Source of the DNA: Nitrospinota bacterium
Lineage (GTDB): Bacteria; Nitrospinota_A; UBA7883; JACRGQ01
Length of the DNA: 40,407 nt
Assembly: GCA_016200345.1 (NCBI GenBank)
Contig: JACQEX010000021.1
Location: 1-40,407, forward strand
Direction: 5' to 3'
Position numbers and translations under genes: made by a program. This document shows, piece after piece, positions 1 through 7,207 of this stretch; position 1 is the stretch's first letter; every line of letters begins with the position of its first letter. The notes beneath the pieces were generated by a model. The model had not been told where the DNA came from, searched no databases, and was given only the letters and a program-made list of their open reading frames with translations.

Positions 1-26
1 CGGCGTGCAGAAGGAGGGAGAACACG

Positions 27-92
27 ATGAAACGCCCGATTTTCCATTGTCCCGCCATCCGCCAAGTCTACCCCTCTTTAACCACGGAATAA
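27..92 (+). CDS. possible 21-residue peptide or truncated gene start
   Basis: An ATG follows a very strong Shine-Dalgarno (AAGGAGG, 9 nt upstream) and reads 21 codons to TAA. No family can be recognised in so short a product. It may be a real small protein, or the 5' end of a gene cut off by the repeats that follow. The strong ribosome site is the only support. Confidence 0.2.
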   Translation: MKRPIFHCPAIRQVYPSLTTE

Positions 93-172
93 AGCGGCGG
101 ATACGCCGGCGTTCGCCCTTGGACTAGCGTGGTGTCCCAGTAAAATAATTACGTTATGGTAGCTTTCGTCTA

Positions 173-291
173 CCTTTATCAAGTTGCCTGCTTTATCTCT
201 CTGACCTGTAACATACAAGCGTAAAGCGTTTACTGCGGCGGGCTTTTTTCGGCAACCTTTATCAAGTGACATGCTTTATCTCTCTGACTTG
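173..291. repeat. two copies of a 36-bp direct repeat
   Basis: Positions 173-208 and 256-291 share about 31 of 36 bases (CCTTTATCAAGT, a variable trinucleotide, then a shared stretch ending in CTCTCTGAC), offset by 83 bp. The shorter word YTTTACTGC follows at about 229, 311 and 352. No gene is evident in 93-486. The region looks like decayed repeat sequence. Confidence 0.7.
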
Positions 292-440
292 GAGCGCACA
301 AGAAAATAAATGTTTACTGCTCGCTCTGATTCACATTTTAAAGTCTCAACCATTTACTGCGGGCGCAGAAACAGGATGAATCCCGTTGCTACCAATTTGG
401 CTTCTCACAACAGTCCGATAATCGGACAAAACATATTAAT

Positions 441-491
441 GTTTGGCCTTGACATTGCAGGGGGGGTATAAAATTAACCCATATTTTTAAA
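441..491 (+). promoter_or_regulatory. orphan copy of the poly-G promoter repeat
   Basis: This 51-bp segment is nearly identical to 1132-1184 upstream of the WK/EAK-repeat gene. It has TTGGCC at 443-448, TTGACA at 449-454, a run of seven G at 460-466, TATAAA at 467-472 and an ATTTTTAAA tail. It points at the 3' end of the oppositely oriented antitoxin gene, so it has no obvious target. The simplest reading is that the TA pair now lies between two copies of what was one promoter, or that this is a dispersed element. Confidence 0.6.
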
Positions 492-756
492 CATGCAATG
501 CCTCGGGATGGCGGCGGGCCACCATCAGAAGTTTCAGCGCCGCGCCAGTCGGTTTGCACCGCCCCTGCTCCCATTCCTGCAATGTCCGCTTGCTCACCCC
601 GAGCAGTTCGGCGAATTCAGCCTGGCTTGCGTCCATCTTTTCCCTGATGGCCCTTATTTCCCCCGGAACGCTCACCACGGTCCTACGGACGGCCCCGCCT
701 GATTTAATTTCCCGAATACTTTCCAAAACTTCATGTCCGATGTTCCGTTTTTTCAT
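487..756 (-). CDS. HTH antitoxin of a HigB/RelE-type TA pair
   Basis: An 89-residue protein with a single XRE-type helix-turn-helix around residues 38-85 (the ASQAEFAELLGVSKRTLQEWEQG stretch). This matches small antitoxins that neutralise RelE/HigB-type toxins and repress their own promoter. Its ATG overlaps the stop of the toxin gene by four bases (ATGA, 753-756), so the two are translationally coupled, toxin first. The gene ends inside the orphan poly-G promoter repeat at 441-491. Family and pairing are clear; target specificity cannot be read from the sequence. Confidence 0.85.
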   Translation of the reverse strand: MKKRNIGHEVLESIREIKSGGAVRRTVVSVPGEIRAIREKMDASQAEFAELLGVSKRTLQEWEQGRCKPTGAALKLLMVARRHPEALHV

Positions 757-1061
757 GATTCAATCTCCTGTTTCCATCTTTTTAAGATTGCCGCGGATAT
801 GTTTTCCGTTTCGTTTTTCGCATACATCGTAAGTAGCCATATCTGCTCCGGTCTGCTCCGATAAAAATAAATAACGCGATAACCGCCGCGCTTTCCGCGT
901 CCACGACCCCTCCAGCGTAGTTTGCGGCATCCGCCGCTGGCTGGAACAACTACGCCGGCTTCCGGGTTCATGGCCAAAACCAGCCTTAGTTCCCGCAATT
1001 CCTCGACATCAAGGTAATCATCGGCGAGTTTTGCGAACTTCGCCGACTCCAGTATTTCCAT
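753..1061 (-). CDS. RelE/ParE-superfamily (HigB-like) toxin
   Basis: A 102-residue basic protein. Its core (GGCRKLRWRGRGRGKRGGYRVIYF, then IWLLTMYAKNE) has the pattern of RelE/ParE-fold mRNA interferases, which inhibit translation. An upstream in-frame start at 1112 is rejected because a consensus promoter lies inside that extension; the ATG at 1061 is 7 nt past the -10 box. There is no Shine-Dalgarno, so the mRNA is probably leaderless. The next gene is the HTH antitoxin (four-base overlap). The whole pair sits between two copies of a poly-G promoter repeat. Confidence 0.85.
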   Translation of the reverse strand: MEILESAKFAKLADDYLDVEELRELRLVLAMNPEAGVVVPASGGCRKLRWRGRGRGKRGGYRVIYFYRSRPEQIWLLTMYAKNETENISAAILKRWKQEIES

Positions 1062-1067
1062 CGGCCC

Positions 1068-1096
1068 ATTATACGTTCCCAACGTACACATGTCAA
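1068..1096 (-). promoter_or_regulatory. consensus sigma-70 promoter with operator for the TA pair
   Basis: Reading the minus strand: TTGACA (1096-1091), exactly 17 bp, then TATAAT (1073-1068), followed 7 nt later by the toxin ATG. A 15-bp inverted repeat, TACGTTCCCAACGTA (1072-1086), overlaps the spacer and the edge of the -10, where an autoregulating antitoxin would bind. Both hexamers match the consensus perfectly. Confidence 0.85.
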
Positions 1097-1131
1097 AATC
1101 GCCCAATCTCATTGGTTGGAAACAAATCCGT

Positions 1132-1184
1132 GTTTGGCCTTGACTTTGCGGGGGGGGGTATAAAATGCACCCATAATTTTTAAA
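1132..1184 (+). promoter_or_regulatory. poly-G promoter of the secreted repeat protein
   Basis: TTGGCC (1134-1139) and TTGACT (1140-1145) are followed by nine G (1150-1158) and TATAAA (1159-1164). From TTGACT the spacer is 13 bp, too short; from TTGGCC it is 19 bp. The G run is seven long in the copy at 441-491, as expected of slipped-strand mispairing. A second reading is a sigma-54 element: GG-N10-GC in TGGCCTTGACTTTGC has the right -24/-12 spacing. A Shine-Dalgarno (GGGAG, 1186-1190) and the ATG at 1196 follow. Confidence 0.55.
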
Positions 1185-1195
1185 TGGGAGATTAT

Positions 1196-1891
1196 ATGAC
1201 GTTAAAGAAAATTCTTATAGGCTGTCTGCTTTTAATTTCTATCACGACGTCTCATTATGGTCTTGCTTGGGCGGATGAATGGGAAGATCATGGATTTAGA
1301 GGGAGCGAAGCCGAAGCGTGGAAGAGCGCCGAATTTGCGCCTGAGCACGCCAAAGCGTGGAAGAGCGAAGGATTTACGCCTGAGGAAGCCAAACCGTGGA
1401 AGAGCGCTGGATTTACGCCTCAGGAAGCCAAAGCGTGGCGGCGGCATAAATCTGTATGGGAGAATGAATTTACGCCTGAGGAAGCCAAACCGTGGAAGGA
1501 TGCAGGAATTACGCCTGGCCAAGCCAAACCGTTGAATTTTTATGGGGGATTAACCGCAAATGAGGTAAAACCATTTATCGCGAAATATTGTAAAAATGGA
1601 GTTGTCGAAAACTGGCCTCCGGCAAATCCCAACGACGAGGATGGCGCACATTGCTACCCATTCGACGGCACGGCATTTCAAGTTCTGGGAGAATTCGAGG
1701 CGCTTTATAAGAACGGCGACGGCATATATCATATTTCGTTCGGAAAAGGGGGAAAGGCCGTTTCAGTAATAGAAGCCGTTGTAACCGTCAGGGGAAGCTA
1801 CAAATACCAGTCAATGGGCGGTTTAAAAATCGTCCCTGACCTGAAAGTCCTTAGGACAAAACCAGCAAACAAGGAAGGGAGCCAAAAATGA
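1196..1891 (+). CDS. secreted protein with tandem WK/EAK 13-residue repeats
   Basis: A 231-residue protein of no family I recognise. The ATG at 1196 is preferred over 1184 because GGGAG lies 5 nt upstream. Residues 1-26 form a signal peptide (two Lys, hydrophobic core, cleavage after LAWA). Residues about 33-125 are seven degenerate 13-residue units with the consensus GFTPEEAKPWKSA, visible at DNA level as repeated GCGTGGAAGAGCG-like words; they should form short helices with a regular Trp. The C-terminal part has two Cys and a beta-rich stretch. The stop overlaps the next ATG by four bases, so it is coupled to the PD-(D/E)XK-like gene. Its promoter carries a G9 tract. Function is unknown; export to the periplasm or beyond is likely. 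Confidence 0.8.
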   Translation: MTLKKILIGCLLLISITTSHYGLAWADEWEDHGFRGSEAEAWKSAEFAPEHAKAWKSEGFTPEEAKPWKSAGFTPQEAKAWRRHKSVWENEFTPEEAKPWKDAGITPGQAKPLNFYGGLTANEVKPFIAKYCKNGVVENWPPANPNDEDGAHCYPFDGTAFQVLGEFEALYKNGDGIYHISFGKGGKAVSVIEAVVTVRGSYKYQSMGGLKIVPDLKVLRTKPANKEGSQK

Positions 1892-2499
1892 AAGCCGATG
1901 AAATAAATGAACTGGTTGGGAAGGCTTTGGCAACGGCCCCTTGCTTATTTGAAGCTGTGGTAAATTGCTCAATGGAAGTTCCAAAAATTATGTCGGATAG
2001 AATGCCCGAGAGTTGGATGCAGGCTGTTCTTATGCGGGAAGTCTTCAAGCACGGACTTTGGGGTTTCCCGGAAGTGCGCATTAACCACGACCTTGGGTAC
2101 TTTGAGTCCGGTGGGAAAAAATTGGCCCCAGAATTTTTCCCGAGTTTAAAGAACAAAAAAATTGATTTGTTCATTGGAGATGCATCCTCATCTTTGCCGG
2201 GACATATGAGACTGAGAGCGATAGTCGAACTCAAAGGGCATAACTGTACATGGGATTCAATTCGCTCGGACATTGAAAGGCTCCGTGCGCTTAAAAGCAA
2301 GATAAATGGCGCCGACCAAACTGTTATATTTGCCTATGCGAGCGAGCCTCTTACCAAGAAGGAGAAAGAAGATCACGACAGTAAGGTCGCTAAAAATACA
2401 AAAACTAGCATCTCTGATTTTGAGATTTTTCCGGCTGGCAAGAATAGTCTTGTCGAAGACAACGGGCGAGCTTACATCTACTTATACGTTGTGAAATAA
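1888..2499 (+). CDS. PD-(D/E)XK-fold-like protein, unknown function
   Basis: A 203-residue protein translated from an ATGA overlap with the upstream secreted repeat gene. The pattern KIDLFIGD (Asp93), then AIVELKG (Glu114, Lys116), with an upstream helix containing Glu51, matches the PD-(D/E)XK nuclease core: a metal-binding Asp about 20 residues before an E-x-K strand. Many proteins of this fold are nucleases and some are inactive binders. No signal peptide or membrane segment is visible, so it is probably cytoplasmic, unlike its partner. Base composition is lower in GC (about 40-47% in sampled lines) than the core genes, suggesting acquisition with its neighbour. The fold assignment rests on motif spacing only. 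Confidence 0.65.
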   Translation: MKADEINELVGKALATAPCLFEAVVNCSMEVPKIMSDRMPESWMQAVLMREVFKHGLWGFPEVRINHDLGYFESGGKKLAPEFFPSLKNKKIDLFIGDASSSLPGHMRLRAIVELKGHNCTWDSIRSDIERLRALKSKINGADQTVIFAYASEPLTKKEKEDHDSKVAKNTKTSISDFEIFPAGKNSLVEDNGRAYIYLYVVK

Positions 2500-2523
2500 A
2501 TTCGCACCTACTCAAAAAGAGGC

Positions 2524-2553
2524 CAAAGTACACGCTAAAGCGTGTACCCACCG
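2524..2553. repeat. dispersed GTAC-type palindrome
   Basis: GTACACGCT-AA-AGCGTGTAC (2528-2547), flanked by CCAA and CCACC. The identical palindrome occurs at 19102-19121, and relatives occur near 27185, 34567 and several times in 40121-40380. It lies in the short gap upstream of tatC. No transposase is associated. Confidence 0.75.
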
Positions 2554-2604
2554 CCTCCCCATTTGTTCGCGGAATAAAAGCGGTTGGGGTAGAATAGCGC
2601 GGAT

Positions 2605-3339
2605 ATGGTTAAAAAAATCGGGCGGGAAGAGAAGCTCTCATTCCTTCAACATCTGGAGGAATTAAGGAAGCGAATAATCCGCATCGTCCTTTTTCTCATC
2701 GTTGCCTTTACCGTCACCTGGAACTTTTCGGAAAAGTTGATTCTCCCCTTTTCAAAACTGCTCGGCGCCAAATTGGTTTTCCTCACCCCCATGGAGGCGT
2801 TGATGGCCTACATGACCATCGCCTTCTATGCGGCGCTGTTTTTAACCGTGCCGTACCTTGCCTACCACGTCTGGGCGTTCGTCTCGCCCGGCCTGCGCGA
2901 AAAGGAGAAAAAATACGCGGTTGTCGTTGTGTCGTCAGCCAGCGGCCTTTTTTTCGCCGGGCTTGTTTTCTGCTGGTACCTCGTCCTGCCGTTCATGATT
3001 GGCTTCCTTATGAGCTACGGCGGCGACGTAATGACGCCGATGATATCCGTAAAGGCCTACATGAGCTTCTGCCTTTCGATACTCCTAATCTTCGGCGCGA
3101 TATTCGAGCTTCCGCTCGTGGTGGTGATTATTCATTCCATCGGCCTCGTCTCGCTGGCGGCGCTCAAGGATTTTCGCAGGTATTGGATAGTGGCCGCATT
3201 CGTCATCGCCGCAATCATAACCCCCACGCCGGACGTGTTTAACCAGACCATAACCGCGATACCGATGATTGTACTTTACGAGCTGAGCCTCGTGTGGATT
3301 TACCTGTTTGGAAGGAAGAAGCCGGTTGAAAACAATTAA
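2605..3339 (+). CDS. tatC: Sec-independent protein translocase subunit TatC
   Basis: A 244-residue, six-helix membrane protein and core receptor of the twin-arginine pathway, which exports folded proteins. Family hallmarks are the N-terminal LQHLEELRKRI with its conserved Glu, FLTPMEALMAYM after the first helix, FVSPGLREKEKKY in the first cytoplasmic loop and PTPDVFNQ in the last periplasmic loop. Length is normal. No tatA or tatB is in the window. The -10-like TAGAAT (2590-2595) ends 9 nt before the ATG and there is no Shine-Dalgarno, so the mRNA is probably nearly leaderless. The gene overlaps pyrF by 14 bp at its 3' end and starts a tatC-pyrF-acyP operon. Confidence 0.95.
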   Translation: MVKKIGREEKLSFLQHLEELRKRIIRIVLFLIVAFTVTWNFSEKLILPFSKLLGAKLVFLTPMEALMAYMTIAFYAALFLTVPYLAYHVWAFVSPGLREKEKKYAVVVVSSASGLFFAGLVFCWYLVLPFMIGFLMSYGGDVMTPMISVKAYMSFCLSILLIFGAIFELPLVVVIIHSIGLVSLAALKDFRRYWIVAAFVIAAIITPTPDVFNQTITAIPMIVLYELSLVWIYLFGRKKPVENN

Positions 3340-4030
3340 GCCCAAAGACCGACTGATTGTCGCGCTCGACGTCCCCTCCCCCGCCGAGGCCAAGAAATGG
3401 GCGAAAAAGCTTTCGCCGACCGTCGGCTTTTTTAAGGTGGGGCTGGAGCTTTTTACCGCCGGCGGCCCGGAGACGGTGGCGGGAATACGCGCGCTGGGGG
3501 CGGACGTTTTTCTTGACCTGAAGTTTTTCGACATCCCCAACACCATGGCCGGGGCGTTGAAATCCGCCGCCAAGCTAAAACCCTCGCTGGTGAACGTTCA
3601 CGCGCTGGCGGGGCCGGAGGCGCTTGCCAAATGCGCCGAGACGCTAAAGCAGTTGAAAAATCCGCCAAAACTTCTGGCCGTCACAATCCTCACCTCGTTC
3701 TCGAACGAGGAGCTGAAAAAAACGGGCGTTAAACACGGCTCCGCGAAAATGGTCTCGCACCTATGCCGAATGGCGTTGGACGCCGGGGCGGACGGCGTTG
3801 TGGCCTCGCCGCTGGAGACAAAAAAATTACGCGACGAGTTTGGGGAAAAATTTTTAATCGTCACCCCCGGCGTGCGCCCGGAATGGTCGGCAAAGAACGA
3901 CCAAAAACGCGTAGCCACCCCACGCGAGGCGATTGACGACGGCGCGGACTACATCGTCGTCGGAAGACCGATACTATCCTCGCCGAATCCGCTGGAGGCG
4001 GCAAAGAAGGTCGTAGAGGAGATTTCTTGA
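3326..4030 (+). CDS. pyrF: orotidine 5'-phosphate decarboxylase
   Basis: Decarboxylates OMP to UMP in the last step of pyrimidine synthesis. The 234-residue sequence has RLIVALDVPS on the first beta strand, the catalytic DLKFFDIPNT (Asp-x-Lys-x-x-Asp), GADGVVASP and the phosphate-binding VTPGVRP and YIVVGRPI. A TTG at 3326 is chosen as start because GGAAGGAAG lies just upstream and the protein then begins MKTIKPKDRLIVALD, as in homologues; another TTG lies at 3308. The start overlaps the tatC 3' end. acyP begins directly after the stop. Confidence 0.93.
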   Translation: MKTIKPKDRLIVALDVPSPAEAKKWAKKLSPTVGFFKVGLELFTAGGPETVAGIRALGADVFLDLKFFDIPNTMAGALKSAAKLKPSLVNVHALAGPEALAKCAETLKQLKNPPKLLAVTILTSFSNEELKKTGVKHGSAKMVSHLCRMALDAGADGVVASPLETKKLRDEFGEKFLIVTPGVRPEWSAKNDQKRVATPREAIDDGADYIVVGRPILSSPNPLEAAKKVVEEIS

Positions 4031-4312
4031 ATGAAGGAACCGGCTCGGGTTCATCTGACAATCAAGGGGAGAGTGCAGGGTGTATCGTACCGCGCCTACA
4101 CCGTCGAGACGGCCAATAAACTCGGCCTCAAGGGGTGGGTTAAAAACACTCCCGACGGCGGGGTGGAGGCTGTCGCCGAGGGGGAGAAAGGCGCGCTTGA
4201 AAAACTTGCCGAGTGGTGCAAGGAAGGGCCACAGCTTGCGAACGTCAAATCGGTGCTGGTCAACTGGGAGCCTTTCGTAGGCGAGTTCGACGACTTCGAC
4301 ATCGCGTACTAG
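4031..4312 (+). CDS. acyP: acylphosphatase
   Basis: A 93-residue cytoplasmic enzyme hydrolysing acyl phosphates. The signature [12 protein letters not shown] holds the conserved Arg of the phosphate cradle, and [17 protein letters not shown] holds the catalytic Asn. Length matches the family. The ATG immediately follows the pyrF TGA, so it is the last gene of the tatC-pyrF-acyP operon. A dispersed palindromic repeat starts 13 bp after its stop codon. Confidence 0.93.
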   Translation: MKEPARVHLTIKGRVQGVSYRAYTVETANKLGLKGWVKNTPDGGVEAVAEGEKGALEKLAEWCKEGPQLANVKSVLVNWEPFVGEFDDFDIAY

Positions 4313-4324
4313 TAGAAACAAAAA

Positions 4325-4410
4325 AAACCACGAAATACACGAAAGAACACGAAAGGGAAAAGGGCCGTTTCCTCCCCCATTTCGTGCCTTTTCGTGATTT
4401 TCGTGGTTTT
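4325..4410. repeat. CACGAAA-family palindromic repeat, copy A
   Basis: The left arm (4325-4355) carries spaced CACGAAA words; the right arm (4380-4410) carries the complementary TTTCGTG words, with a loop of about 24 nt. It ends 4 bp from the stop codon of the convergent SUMF1-domain gene. The same design recurs at 5096-5185, 14407-14501 and, partly, 24212-24244. Confidence 0.85.
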
Positions 4411-4413
4411 ATT

Positions 4414-5151
4414 CTATTTGGCGCAACGGAAGCAGACGTTCATGAGCCCCCTGTCCGGCGCGAAGTCCGAGCGAATGGTGGTGCGAACGTCGTCAACGTT
4501 GTTTGTGTACGAGCCTCCGCGCAACGATCTGGTGGCCCCTTTTTCCAGCCCCTTTGGGTTATCCTTGGGGCTGTGCTCGTAATATCGCTTGTCGTAAAAG
4601 TCGCTCATCCACTCCCACACGTTGCCGGACATGTCGTACAGGCCGAGTCGGTTCGGGTTCTTCGTCCCAATCTCCACGGTGGTGGTGGCATTCGAGAAAA
4701 ACCACGCGTATTCGGTGACCTTTTTTTCGTCCTCTATGCCGGCGAATTTTTCCCTTTTCCCTCCGCTTCGCGCCGCGTATTCCCACTCGGCCTCGGTTGG
4801 AAGGCGCTTGCCTAGCCCGGCGCAGTATTTAGCCGCGTCGTCCCACGTAATCGTCTCCACCGGACACTTTGGGCAGTCGGAAAAATTGGAGGGGTTTGTA
4901 CCGGTTTTGGATTTGTAAATCTTTTGGGAGACCAGATATTTATCAATGAAAAAATCGTTTACGCAGACCTCGTGCTGAGGTTTTTCGTTTGCGTGGCCGC
5001 CGCCAAAGACGTCGCCCATCGAGTAACAGCCCCCTTTGACGTAGGCCATCCCCTCCGGGGCGTCGGCCCCGAACGCGGAATTCGAAAGAAATAACACAAA
5101 CCACGAAAAACACGAAAAGGCACGAAAAACTACGGAGTTAGTCAACCGCAT
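4414..5151 (-). CDS. exported SUMF1-domain (formylglycine-generating-enzyme-like) protein
   Basis: A 245-residue protein whose mature part (from about residue 30) is a complete SUMF1/FGE-sulfatase domain: MAYVKGGCYSMGD at the start, RLPTEAEWEYAARSG, GLYDMSGNVWEWMSDFY, SLRGGSY, and the closing CFRCAK. Authentic FGE enzymes have a Cys pair shortly before GFRCA; here that stretch reads RTTIRSDFAPDRG without Cys, so sulfatase activation is unlikely and another role is expected. The ATG at 5151 starts a signal peptide whose hydrophobic core (FRAFSCFSWFVLFL) is encoded by the left arm of a CACGAAA repeat. The gene lies between two such repeats, downstream of the radical SAM gene on the same strand. 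Confidence 0.85.
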   Translation of the reverse strand: MRLTNSVVFRAFSCFSWFVLFLSNSAFGADAPEGMAYVKGGCYSMGDVFGGGHANEKPQHEVCVNDFFIDKYLVSQKIYKSKTGTNPSNFSDCPKCPVETITWDDAAKYCAGLGKRLPTEAEWEYAARSGGKREKFAGIEDEKKVTEYAWFFSNATTTVEIGTKNPNRLGLYDMSGNVWEWMSDFYDKRYYEHSPKDNPKGLEKGATRSLRGGSYTNNVDDVRTTIRSDFAPDRGLMNVCFRCAK

Positions 5152-5185
5152 GTCCGCCGCCACTTTTCGTGCATTTCGTGGTTTG
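5096..5185. repeat. CACGAAA-family palindromic repeat, copy B
   Basis: Arms at 5096-5129 and 5162-5185 with three and two CACGAAA/TTTCGTG words. The loop contains the start codon (5149-5151) of the SUMF1-domain gene, and the left arm encodes its signal-peptide core. The right arm ends 4 bp before the stop of the radical SAM gene (5190-5192). Confidence 0.85.
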
Positions 5186-5189
5186 TTTT

Positions 5190-6950
5190 CTACTTCGTCT
5201 CGCTGTGGGAAAGCGCGTCCGCCGGTCGTTTGTGCTCCCTGTGCCGCACCCACCTGTTGTGCTCGGACGATTTTTGAACCGTCCCTTTTCTGTCGGGATA
5301 TGTCTGGCGAATCGTGAACGGCTGTCGCATGACGACGCCGTATTTCTTCAACTTTCTGTTTTCATTCCAGGCCAATATCCGAACGAACGGGGCCAGCAAT
5401 TTTTCAGACAACGGCACGGGGCCGAACGTCTCCAAGAATTTTTCCCTTATCATGCGGGCCTTCTGCGCGGACTCCCAGTTGGGCGCGTAAATCTCCGCCG
5501 GCTTCAATATCGGCCTAAACTCCAGGGCGCTTGTCTTCATCGCCTCGAGCCTCAGCCGCATGTACTCGTCCCTGACCGGCTTGTCGGACTTCACGTAGCC
5601 GAGTTCCTTGGAGTCCCAAACCATCCCGGCCTTTTCGCGCTCCTCGATTTCGCGCTTCACCGTCAGGTAGCCCTTCAAATAGGTGTGGGCCATGTTCAAA
5701 ACCCCCGGCCCGTGGGTGTGGTATTTCTTGATGAACGCCTGCCTCGTAATCTCGCGCGTCTCGTCCAGCGTGAAGTGGGGATGGTTGAACCAAATCTCGC
5801 TCTGCCCGTGCTGTTCCGGCCACGGCTTCCCTTTTATCAGTTTTCCCTCGGCGAGGTACTCCTTGAAAAGCCTCGTGCCGGGAATCGGCCCGAACTGCAT
5901 GAACTGCAGGAGGTCGGACTCCACCCCGATGGCCCAGTCAATGTCCTCGTTTATCGTCTCTTTGTCGTGGTGCTCCATGAAAAGGATTGCGGAGGCCAAA
6001 ACTGTGACGCCGTGGTTTTGCAGGTCGGCGATGAGCGCGTTCAAATCCACGCCGACAGTCTTTTCAAAAACGTTCGCCTTGGACTCTATTCCTATCCAGA
6101 GGAACTTCACGCCCATCCTGACGAAGAAGTCCACCCCGAGTTTGCCGATTGTCTCCGCCGACGAGAAGGTGGAGAATGTGTAGGCCTTTCCGGCCTTTTC
6201 CATCTCCGCCAAAAGCTCGCGCGCCCTTTTCGGGCTTTTGCCGAAGTTTTCGTCCATTATAGCGAAATCGGTGACCTTCAGCGCCTTTCCGGTTTTTTCG
6301 CACGCGTCGAAGACGTCTTTCCCGCTTGAAAGAAACGCGGTGTACTGCTTTTCAAATTTGTGCGTCGTGGCGCAAAAGCGGCAGGTGTTCTGGCATCCCA
6401 CGCCGGAGACGAGTATCCCGGCCTCGCTTATTATGGGCGCGCCGTAGACGTATTTCCTGATGCCTGAAGCCACGACGGGATGAATGATGGGCTTGTCCAC
6501 GTCCTCGCCGAAATATTTTCTAAGCCAAGTGACGCCCTCGCCCCTGCAAAGCTCGTCGTAATCCACTATTTCGTCCAGTTCCGGAATCGCCGCGCCGTGG
6601 CCGCCGAGCATGATGACCGTCTCGGAGTTGTTTTTTCGCACGTACTCGGCCATTCTTTTTGCCTTCAGCACGTTCGGGGCAATGAACGATATACCGACGT
6701 GGGTGTAGCCTCCCTTGTCAACTTCCTTTGCGAACTCCTCCCAACTCGGGAAATCCAGCACCGTGGCCGGAACCTCCACGTTTTCGGCCATAAGGTATAG
6801 TCCGAAGCTGGGATTGTTGGATCTTGGTGAATGAACGCCCTGTTCGCGCGTAACCTGGTTGTTCAGCAATTCCATGGTGCACAGGGCCTCGCCATACTCG
6901 TCGTCCACGCCGAACGGCTTAAAAACCCCGGCCAATAATAATTTACTCAT
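5190..6950 (-). CDS. B12-binding-domain radical SAM protein
   Basis: A 586-residue enzyme of the cobalamin-binding radical SAM class. Residues about 1-160 form a B12-binding Rossmann-like domain without the canonical DxHxxG (VGISFIAPNVLKAKRMAEYV, MLGGHGA). The [4Fe-4S] cluster motif GCQNTCRFC gives Cys186, Cys190 and Cys193 (Cx3Cx2C). The GIESKANVFEKT region follows, with a Lys/Arg-rich C-terminal extension. ATG at 6950 with GGAAGGAAG upstream. The substrate cannot be inferred; relatives include methyltransferases and ring-forming enzymes. The only neighbour on the same strand downstream is the SUMF1-domain gene, across a palindromic repeat. Confidence 0.85.
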   Translation of the reverse strand: MSKLLLAGVFKPFGVDDEYGEALCTMELLNNQVTREQGVHSPRSNNPSFGLYLMAENVEVPATVLDFPSWEEFAKEVDKGGYTHVGISFIAPNVLKAKRMAEYVRKNNSETVIMLGGHGAAIPELDEIVDYDELCRGEGVTWLRKYFGEDVDKPIIHPVVASGIRKYVYGAPIISEAGILVSGVGCQNTCRFCATTHKFEKQYTAFLSSGKDVFDACEKTGKALKVTDFAIMDENFGKSPKRARELLAEMEKAGKAYTFSTFSSAETIGKLGVDFFVRMGVKFLWIGIESKANVFEKTVGVDLNALIADLQNHGVTVLASAILFMEHHDKETINEDIDWAIGVESDLLQFMQFGPIPGTRLFKEYLAEGKLIKGKPWPEQHGQSEIWFNHPHFTLDETREITRQAFIKKYHTHGPGVLNMAHTYLKGYLTVKREIEEREKAGMVWDSKELGYVKSDKPVRDEYMRLRLEAMKTSALEFRPILKPAEIYAPNWESAQKARMIREKFLETFGPVPLSEKLLAPFVRILAWNENRKLKKYGVVMRQPFTIRQTYPDRKGTVQKSSEHNRWVRHREHKRPADALSHSETK

Positions 6951-7130
6951 TGTGTTTTACTTCCTTCCGGGGCCAACGCCCCAACTAATTTCAAACCCCC
7001 TTGACTGTCCTCCCCGCGTAGTTATCCACAAGGATGACCGCCTGAATTCTAACACGTTTTAACGGTTAGTCTATTACTTTTGTCATACTTCCAATCTCCT
7101 GATGAGAAGTCTGAAAGGCGTTTTTGCTCG

Positions 7131-7171
7131 TAAAAAAAAAAGAAGCCCCGTGGGGTGTCACGCCCCGGGGC
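7131..7171 (-). terminator. rho-independent terminator after the cytochrome-porin gene
   Basis: On the minus strand a GC-rich stem (7171-7145, outer GCCCCG/CGGGGC plus inner GGG/CCC around CGTGACA) is followed by a run of T (7144-7131, interrupted by one C). It lies about 37 bp beyond the stop codon at 7208. Confidence 0.9.
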
Positions 7172-7207
7172 CGAGGGATGGAATTGGGTATTTTTGGAGA
7201 GGAGGAG

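Noticed and set aside
4325-4410. CACGAAA palindrome as a terminator
   Set aside because: The loop is about 24 nt, there is no T tract, and the same element recurs elsewhere.
4414-5151. Authentic sulfatase-activating formylglycine-generating enzyme
   Set aside because: The Cys pair near the C-terminus that carries out the reaction is absent.
5169-6329. 386-codon plus-strand frame antisense to the radical SAM gene
   Set aside because: It lacks any motif, and the minus-strand protein has an intact Cx3Cx2C cluster and a good ribosome site.
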